64,000 nt of DNA from Mesostigma viride (Eukaryota > Streptophyta > Mesostigmatophyceae > Mesostigmatales > Mesostigmataceae), in assembly GCA_009746045.1 (NCBI GenBank), contig RPFO01000188.1, positions 136,501 to 200,500 on the forward strand. Direction: 5' to 3'. Made by a program: the position numbers and the translations under genes. Below, one piece after another: positions 55,739 to 64,000 of this stretch (positions are counted from its first letter, which is position 1; each line of letters opens with the position of its first letter). A model generated the notes under the pieces. That model worked only from the letters and a program-made list of their open reading frames with translations, did no database searches and was not told the origin of the DNA.

Positions 55739-57062
55739 CGAAAGCTCGGTTCAAGTTGTTTTATTGGCACCGTTATGTATGCAGGGAAATTAACGGTGCA
55801 TGTCTTTTGAGCAGGATACAATAGGTTGATGTAGTTGTAGCCGGTGTGCATTTCGAAAGCCATTGGAGGTCCTAACCAGCGGCAACCATATGCACTACAG
55901 CAAAATTTGCCTCGACCCGAGCCATGTAGTCATTTAGCCTCAGACCAACGGACTACGTGGCTTAGGTCAGCAAATCATCAGTTCAAGGAGATTGCTTGGA
56001 TGGGGGTTTCGCCTTTCTTGCTTTTCTTCTTCAATTTTCTCATTTGTTGCTTGTCATTTGAGTTGTTGTATCAGGTTGTTAGGCAATTTTATTTTTCCAT
56101 GTAAGAAGGTACTTTCATAGCACTGTAGGAGCTTGAACATCTCTGCTAGCTGTCCTCCGGATGTTTGCCTTTGCACCGCGTGCAGTTCTTGGACGTTTGG
56201 AAACATGGCATGGCTAACGTAATGACTGACTAGCTAGACCTTTTCAGTGGTTTTCCATTTGCGGGTATTTCCTCGTAAATGGTGGGAGAGCAATCGCAGC
56301 AATGGTGCTCACCACTAGACACTCCCGGCCAGTTAGGCTCGAAACACACGCCCTGATCAAGCAAGCATTTGGTTACCGAAAAGGTTTGAATTTCAATATT
56401 TTGCTGGCCTGCGTGTGTACATGCATGCCAGCTTAGTACGTGGAAGTGGCATAATAGTTGTCTCACTTAATAATAAATGATTTTCACTAATAGATCCATT
56501 TTACCACATGCAAGAGCCACTGACACCTGCAGCGGCAGGCAAGCTACAACTTGCATTGACCCGTGTTTTTTTAATTAGAACGCGATACATCGCGTTGTAA
56601 GCCTTTTTTAGAACGCGTATAGCACCTAAGGAATTTTTTTTTTCATGGTCATGTATACACTTTCCTGAAAGCCCATAAATCAAAGTTTTTTTTTTAGCTA
56701 CTCAGACCTACAACATGCTAATTCATTAGAGAGATACACTGGTTTGAATACAGGGGGGTCTGACCATGACCGCGATTTGTTGACCCTAGGTCACAAGTCA
56801 TGTGCTTATGCACAAATGGTTCATGAAAAAAATCTGGCTTCTTGCACGAGCTATCAGGGCAACATATGCAGGCTTTGCGGAACAAAACTCAGGCCCATTG
56901 GGCCACTGGAGCTATTTTTCATTAGCATCACAAACACAACGCAGTACAACGCAGTGGGAAAAATGAGAGCCCTTCACAACATGACGCAACGACACGAGCC
57001 CCATTAACATAATTGAAAATAGGTGTTGTATAAGTTATACAGCATCAAACATGCATCAAACA
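55739..57062. other. Intergenic region after the metal ATPase
   Basis: The ATPase 3' untranslated region must begin here. Frames of 60-90 codons are open but unassigned. A few T runs occur (56570-56690); no repeats of note. Confidence 0.5.
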
Positions 57063-59513
57063 TCATGACTGGATGAGTAAGTAAGTAAGTACTTGCGTGT
57101 CATGCGCAAAGGCATGCCACGGAGTACTATGCTAATCTCATTAGAAAAATAATTACACAAAAGTTTAAACAAATATCGTCTGCATCATCCCCCAACCGTT
57201 AAGCACTAGATGGGGATGTAATCCTCATCCGAGCTGTCGTCTACTGTAATGGCAGACGAGGCGGTAGTGTAGCGGCTATCCTCAGGACCAATAATCTCCA
57301 CCTGCGGACTTCTACCCTGTCTGGATGAACTAATATGATACCATGACTGGATGAACTAATATGACTGAATCAGGCAGCCATAGCCAAAGCATCATCCACT
57401 CTCACAACGTGTTGAGCACATGCCTCGTGGGAACGGAGGTGCTGGGTTTTCATTCCATAACGCGTGCAATACTGAAAGAAAGAGGCACGTGTAATGCAAG
57501 GCTTGCATGGATAGGTTGAGTGATCCATGAGCTTACATTATTAATTAATTAAAATCATAGCTCCGTTGGGAGCATATGTAACACATAGCCCTGAGAAAGG
57601 GGCATAGATCTATGGGTTTGTAATACAATCAGGGCTACAACCTGCAGGTGGAGGATGTACAACTGTCACCTGCTCTGGGTGCACAAGGTGCACCTGCACC
57701 GCCATGATGGTTCATGCCTCCTTAACAAGCACAGGCACCCAGAGGGGGCTTGAGGAGAGGGCCTAGAAGGCCTGCATGACATATGGGGTGGAGGGTATGT
57801 GGCTAGGCTATAGCTGGTGTACACATGGCATCTCAGCAGAGAGTAACTCCCTGCATAGGCATCGCATGGCTAAATTCTTAATGCATCATCCATGGGAGGT
57901 CCCATTGTAGGCTGGGCGCGGCTAAATACTGAAAGCATCATCCATGGGGGCCATTGTGGGCGCACATGCGCGTGGGCCACTAGCTTGCAAAGGCTAAGCC
58001 TATCTAATATACACTACTGGTATATTCCCTAGTCTGGGGTGGCAGGAGGGGCTTGTGGTCAACGTGGATGACCGCCCCCCTCCAGTATACCGGCTTCCCC
58101 CCAGCACGCTGCCGGAGCTGAAGGTAGGTCGGCCATAGCTCGCGTCGCCGCTGTTGCTGGGCCAGGAGTCAAGTCGTCGTCCAGCGTGAAGCGAGTCTCC
58201 GAGAGCTTCTTGCGGCATTTAAGGAACGCCAGCTTGTCCGTCATGTACTTAAAGGTGAGGAGCACGGGTGCCGGGCCAGCCTTCCCCCGCGCGCGGGGGA
58301 GGCGGACAGCCGACATGTCCAGCTCACCAGTGAGTAACATGGGGGCAAGTCAAGAATGGCGCGCTTAACTGCCTCAAGGAGACTCGTGGAGGTCTCACCT
58401 GCCGGCTGGTCGAAGTGCTTGACGATGACATTGTGGCTGCGCTTGTCGAGCTCGGCCGCCTCGCGAAGGTCGAGGGCTTGTTGCTTGAGTTGTGCCGCGA
58501 TGGTGGAGGTGGTGGAGGTGGTATGATGCTTAAGCAAGTCCGCCCAGGTGGAGGGAACATCACTGGCCGGGCCAGCAGGTGCCGGCTGGGCAGCGATTTC
58601 CTGCACCGCTTGGGCGGTGAGGCCGGCGGTGTCATGCAAGCTCTCAAGGGCGGTGGCGGTGGCTTGAAGGCGTTGGTCGAGGTCGAGGAGCTGGGCTTTG
58701 ATGTCGGCAGTGAAGGCGGAAACGGCGGTGGAGGTGGAGGCGGCGGCGGTGGAAATGTGAGTAAGTTCAGCAGTCAGCGTGCCGCCGATTGCTGAAATGT
58801 CGGCAGCAATTGGGGGGTCACGTGCTGCTGAAAGGCTTCCGCGAGGATGGAACGAAGGGTGGGGGCGGTGACGGTTGCAGCCCAGATCTCGCCGTCGGAG
58901 CGCTGGAGAAGGGAGTTGAGGATGGCATGCTGGAGTTCGGGGCGGGGGATGTTTCCGGGCAGCGGGAGGGGGAGCCATCGGCGGCCGTCCGGGAGGAGGA
59001 GGCGACGGTTGGAGTGGAGATGGTGGCACAGGTCGTAAAGCGAAGCGTAATCCCCGAAGAAGATGCAGCGCATAGCATCGGTCGGAGACGGGTTGGCCCA
59101 GTCGTAATCGTCGACCTTGAAATGCCGGGCCGAAAGCTCGGTTCTGAGGGGCGTGAAGACCCTCCTGTTTGGTCGGCTGAGCGGGTGCGCTTGGGGTCAG
59201 GCGATGCAGATGGCGAGGCGTTAAGTCCGGGAGGTTGCTGGACGACCACCAGTGCACGACTAGGGTCATCGCCGCCTGCCGGACCTGATGGCGAAGCTGC
59301 AGCCGGAGCTGCAGACGTATTTTCATTGCCGAGCGCAGCCGCCAGGCTGCGTTGCGTCGAGGCGCGTTTATTCGCCATATATTGCGTAATAGCGTCGGAA
59401 AATTATATCAGCATGTGCGTCTTAGAAAGACGAAGCGATTGTGATATTCACGGCTAAATTCGGTGCTCAAACGTGAAAGTGATGAGCTCCGACAGCCATG
59501 GCTACCTCGTGGC
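57063..59513 (-). mobile_element. LINE-like element copy B
   Basis: Inverted relative to copy A. In its own order: leader (59513-59379), ORF1-like remnant (59378-58029), spacer with the shared stem-loop (57854-57836), a short remnant of a second protein with Cys/His residues (YCTRYGMKTQHLRSHEAC) and the acidic end VDDSSDEDYIPI (57270-57200), then the TTAC tail. Most of the second frame is missing. It gives the fullest view of element order in this window. Confidence 0.6.
58029..59378 (-). pseudogene. ORF1-like protein remnant, copy B
   Basis: Starts MANKRASTQRSLAAALGNEN, clearly related to copy A, and ends in the same DDDLTP/VYWRG region. Interrupted more than once, so older or less constrained than copy A. 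Confidence 0.55.
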
Positions 59514-60414
59514 CCGTTGCTTCGACAAGGCATAATCTATCGACAAGGCATGAGCTTACATGCAGGCAAAGATGACGCTGGAATGCATGCTAGCAAATGG
59601 TGGCAAGATGCTAACAAGAGATGATTATACACCATGATTATGGGCACCTATAGCTGATCTTCTTGCACAATCAACGCAGTATAAACCATCAACATCCAAT
59701 CCTCACGATATATGCACGGCTTGACGACGTATACAGCACCTAAATACTGCACAACTGCAACCTGCTATGGCTGACATGCAAGCAACGTCGAGTAGGATGG
59801 CGGTCTTAGAAAGGCTGGGCAGAGGTCGGTAGAAATAAGTGGAAAACTGGCAGAAACGAGGTAGAAACACGATATACTTACGCCTGCAAGCACTATTGAG
59901 CCGGTGGCAGAGGCCATTTCCAGGAAAATACAGCATACCGTAGCAATAGCCACAGTCACGCCTTACGCTATTTGCAGGCACCATCATGCCCGGAGCTACC
60001 CAATAAAAGTCTGCACAAATCTCGGTTTAGCCGAGAGTCCGGGCGTTCGGAATGAATAAACATGTGTTAAGAAGTCGAAACACCATGGAATTACCAAAGC
60101 ATATGGTGCCGCAGCAGACCCGAGTCTTGACGTAATAATATATGTATGCCGGTTTCCAGGGTTTCCGCATGAAAGTTGGGTGAGAAACTGGAAAAAACTA
60201 CGTTTCCTTTGCCCCAGTACCTCAACAAACTCGTAGAAACCTAATTATCAACCTTTGAACGCATCATCATGGTTGTGCCACCCAACAGCCACTGAAATTC
60301 GCGCGAAAACTGGCGAGATCTACCTGCCGCCATCGCCGTCGTCTTCACCTTCGTCCCGCACAAATGCCTGATTTCAGTGGTACATATTTGTTTGCAGCTG
60401 TCACAAAAAAGTTC
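59514..60414. other. Spacer between element copies B and C
   Basis: No gene or clear repeat recognised in this 0.9 kb. Moderately AT-rich. Confidence 0.5.
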
Positions 60415-61420
60415 TGCAGCATGTCATGTGGGGGAAGATCATCATAGCTACACGAAAGCTAGAGCGTGGCATCTCAGCAGAGAGCAGCTCTCTGCATGGT
60501 GGGCACATCATAACTAAATAAAGCTAGGCATCATCTGGAGTGTGGCACATCATAGGCACACATGTACATGACTAAATAATGCGCGTGGCTCAGCTGGTAT
60601 AGTGCCTGTAGGAGGCGTACATGTACATGGCCACGGTCTATCTATTCTACACTACTACTGCTGTATTCCCCTAAGCTGGGGCGTCTGGAATCGCTGGGGC
60701 CGCGGGGGTCGCATGCCAGGGCTTGTGGCCGACGTAGATGGCCGCCCCCTTAATTCCAGTACACCGGCTGCCCCGCCTTAATTGGTCTGCCGGATCAGCT
60801 CGAGCTGGAGGTAGGTCGGCCATAGCAGTCCCGTCGCCGTTGTTGCTGCGCCATGGGTCAAGTCGTCGTCAATTAGGGTGAAGAGAGTCTTCTCGAGCCG
60901 CTTGCGGCGTCTGAGAAAAGAGATCTTGTCCGCCGGGTTCTTAAAGGTGAGGAGCGGGGGCGCCCCTGCCTTACCCCGCGCGCGGGGAAGGCGGTGGGCG
61001 ACCAGCTCGATCTCACCAGTTTAAGGCCCATGCGACCAAGGATTTCTCTCTCAAACGCACGCGCAAGCTTCTCGGAATTCTCACCTTCCTCCATGTCGAA
61101 GTTCTTGACGATGATCGACGTTAAGGCTGCGCTTGGCGAGCTCGGCCTTCTCGCGGAGGTCAAGCGTCTGCCGCTGGAGCTGGGCTGCGACGGCGGAGGT
61201 GGTGGAGGTGGTGTGCTGCTTAAATTAAGCATGTCCGCCCAGGTCGTGATGGGAGGAGCATCGCCGGCCAGGCCAGCAGGGGCTGGCTTGGCGGCTATGT
61301 CCTTCACCACTCTGGGCGGTGAGGCCTGCGGTGTTCTGCAGGACCTCGATAGCGATGGCATTGTCCCTAATAAGACGCTGGTCGATGTCGCGGAGCTGGC
61401 ACTACATTTCGCCGCCTAGG
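60415..61420 (-). mobile_element. LINE-like element copy C, truncated at both ends
   Basis: Holds the C-terminal half of the ORF1-like protein (about 61420-60700; for example GRRLTSARRPSS in a shifted frame and TAHRLPRARGK-like wording) and the first part of the spacer with the stem-loop at 60495-60477. It stops at the position matching copy A about 2630. The N-terminal half is missing. Confidence 0.6.
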
Positions 61421-61719
61421 ACACCTTTTTTAGCGGGGAATGTGGTTCGGTCTAGTAGGGGAAAACGGTGGCAGGTCTCCGAGCGTCAGATACTAGGAAA
61501 TTTCGTTACGTTCGTATCGAGAGTAGATTTCTGACCATTTTCCTCGTTCGGACAGCTAGAGCCACAGTGAATTTCAGCATCCGTCCAGTACCAAAGCATG
61601 GACCTAGCAGGAATTCCGTCAGACATCTCGGAAGTAGCAATTTTTAGTATCGAGCGCACTTTCGCTAGTGTTCAGTACGAATTCGGCCTCCGTCAGGTCA
61701 GCAAGCGGCGTGGGAATAT
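61421..61719. other. Unassigned DNA between copies C and D
   Basis: Unrelated to the element family. No gene recognised. Confidence 0.5.
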
Positions 61720-63265
61720 TAATTAAACTCGTGCTCCCGTTGGGGAGTCATGGAGCACCGAAGTGCTTTTAATCCCTGTGTGTGCACTACAGGAGAAAGG
61801 GCAGAGACCCCCAGTCTCCTTCATGCCAAAGGCATGCCACAGCTGCAATCGGGCGCGGCTAGCGAAAAGGACAGGCTAACGATCCGGCAAACTGTGGGTG
61901 CAATAAGACCCATGTGAGCATATCATAGCAAGGAGCGTGGGCAAGTAATCTGAACATAGCCAGGGCGTAGCATGGCTGTACTAGGACTAGGCTAAGGCTA
62001 TGGCTGGTTGTGTACCGTGCGTTGGCGGCACGTGACTAGGTGTGTTGGCACAGCTAGGCATGGCTGCCTTAGCGGCAGTGACGCCAATGGTTACAAGCTA
62101 GGGCTATTGCTATTCTAGCCCGCTGGGGGCGTCCACATCTTGTGGTTGATCATCAGGTCCCCGCCCCTCCAGTACACCTTGGGCTTCTGGGGGTCCTGCT
62201 TATGGCGGAGGTATTCCGGCCACAGATCGCGTCGCTGCTGTTGCTGAGCGGGGGTGAGGTCGTCATCCAGCGTCCAGGTGAGGTCGTGCAACCGCTTGCG
62301 ACGAGAGAGGAACCGCTGCTTATCCTCAGGGGAGGGGAAGGTGAGTAGGACTCGTGGGAATATACTGAACCGAACAAAACGGTGGACTGTACTAAGAAAT
62401 TCGTACTCAAATTTCGTCATTGGAATCGGAGGGAAATATTCGACCAAGGACTAGAGATTTCATCGAATTTTCAGAACTGGCCAATTGATGCCAAATGGCG
62501 CGATTCTAGATAACAAGTGTTGCTTTACTGGTATCCGACGGTGCCGAACTTCGAAATTGAATTTGTAACCCCCGCTGTATTGACGGAACCACATTCTCGC
62601 ATAAATTGGGTTTCCGCGGTGGCGAAATTATGTAGTGGGGCGGTGATGGAGTCGGAGTCCTGAGGGGGCGGTGGAGGAGGTGAGGAGGGTGGAGGTGGCG
62701 GTGGAGATGGTGGGGAGCTCAGCAGCCAGCTTGCCGCCCATTGCCGCCACATCTGTGGCAAGGGGGGTCACGTGCTGCTCGAAAGCTTCCTTAAGGAGGG
62801 CGCGGACGGTGGATTCTGTCGCAACGGTGGTGGGCGGTGGTGGGGGAGCCCAGATCTCGGTGTCGGAGCGCCCGAGGAGGGAGCAGAGGGCGAAGCGCTG
62901 GAGCCGGGGGCGATTCATGCGGCCAAGTCGCGAGAGATCCTCGACGGGGTCGGCAGGCTGACCATTAGGCCAACGGCCGCGGTTGTGGGAGCACACTGCA
63001 TGAGGTATGAGCACAGGTCCATAAGCGAGGCGTATGTGCCGCAAAACACGTACGTCTTCCATGAAGACTCCGGGACCGCGGTTCCAGAAGCCATATGCGT
63101 TGATGTCAAAGGAGATCTCGTCCCATTGCGGCTCGGCAGGGCGGCTGCATGGCGATGCAGATGGCGAGGAAAGCCCTGGGGGCTGGGCGAGCACCAGTGC
63201 GCCACTTAGTGTCACCGCTGCCTGCCGGACCTTGAGTGATGGCGAAGCTGCAGCCGGAGCAGTTG
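61720..63265 (-). mobile_element. LINE-like element copy D with a foreign middle segment
   Basis: The C-terminal part of the ORF1-like frame (62347-62115, SRRKRLHDLTWTLDDDLTPA) and its N-terminal part (63265-62633) are separated by about 280 bases of unrelated DNA (62350-62632). The spacer reaches about 61720. Diverged from copies A-C. Confidence 0.55.
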
Positions 63266-64000
63266 AGAAGCCACATGTCATTGGAAGTGAGGCTGAGACC
63301 TTGCTGAAGAATTTCCAGCTGTGTGTGAATCGGGGTTCTTTGAACGGAGTTTCTTCTATACGTGAATGCGGGAACAAGAGGCCGCTGGATGAGCGGCTTA
63401 CAGGTCGTAGTGTTTACTCGTAGCTGTTTGGCTAGAGCTTTTGTGATTAGTAGATGCAATATAGTGCATGGTTGAAAAATGAATTAAATAAAATGTGCGT
63501 TCCGCGCTTGGGTTGATTATACCCGGGCGGAACGGGGCGTGAGGCGCAGTGCCCCTGAAAAGAACAACCTACGCATTATTTAATACTAGCCGTGCAGATT
63601 CGGGATATTCTACCCCCGGTCTGTACGGTTAGCGTCTTACTAGCATCCACTAAACATAAGGGTTTAATGACGTCAGTTAGCTAGGGATAAGGGAGGTTTT
63701 GCGACTAAAAGCCGCTCTGGCTGGTTTTGTCGGCCTCTTTCTTTGCTCGTTGTCGTTGCGGCGGCAGCCGCAGCTATGGGTGCTGCGGAGCAAAATCCCA
63801 AAAGCACTGGTTGCACTGGCCACTTGGCCAGTGGTGAGACTTCCAGTTGTTAACCGGCCAGGCGTAGTTCCTCGCCCGGTTAACTAAAAGAAAAGAAAAT
63901 GATTACCTCCGGTCCGCACCTTTTCCCCAGCTTGGGGTCTTTGGTGGGCCGGATGCCGTGACAGGTGCTCAACTGTCGCTTGGTCGGCCCAGTGCGCGAG
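63266..64000. other. Unassigned right end with three hairpins
   Basis: No gene recognised. Inverted repeats: 63586-63598 with 63620-63632 (13 pairs, two of them G-U as plus-strand RNA); 63814-63822 with 63825-63833 (CACTGGCCA, 2-base loop); 63849-63857 with 63876-63884 (GTTAACCGG). A 62-codon frame at 63699-63887 overlaps them and is probably not a gene. Confidence 0.45.

Noticed and set aside
60590-60620. tRNA gene (GGCTCAGCTGGTATAGTGCC looks like an A box)
   Set aside because: No B box, no cloverleaf, and the sequence is shared with other copies of the LINE-like family, antisense to it.

Overview
The window is nuclear DNA of a eukaryote, almost certainly a green alga. Genes are broken by many GT-AG introns. 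The RNA polymerase III subunit matches the land-plant version almost word for word in several blocks. The metal pump has a plant-type heavy-metal-associated domain. A short TTTAGGG-like (plant/green-algal telomere type) tract lies inside an intron, and a WD40 exon resembles the centriole protein POC1, which suggests a lineage that builds cilia. The species cannot be named from sequence alone.

Layout. 1-2966: remnants of a LINE-like retroelement family, including one copy with an ORF1-like frame. 3218-3355: a lone POC1-like WD40 exon. 3356-7015: non-coding, with a 42-bp tandem repeat. 7016-43332, minus strand: one very long gene, RPC2 (second largest subunit of RNA polymerase III). It was resolved here into 39 exons (3705 coding bases, 1234 residues) that join in frame at all 38 introns. 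43333-47549: intergenic, with an 869-bp TA-flanked inverted-repeat DNA transposon, GTT microsatellites and two unassigned small reading frames. 47550-55738, plus strand: a P1B-type Zn/Cd-transporting ATPase in four exons, with a very long His- and Cys-rich tail. 57063-63265, minus strand: three more damaged copies of the LINE-like family. 63266-64000: unassigned, with three strong hairpins.

The most unusual signal is structural. Many introns hold private minisatellites, and in about eighteen cases the repeated unit carries the edge of the neighbouring exon together with its splice site. One exon end can therefore be followed by four to eight further copies of itself, most with a usable GT donor, or preceded by several copies with an AG acceptor. 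It occurs on both strands and in both well-resolved genes, so it looks like a property of the genome and not of one locus. It may be a route of intron growth, or a source of alternative splice products. The two main genes are not functionally linked: one encodes a core transcription enzyme, the other a membrane metal exporter.
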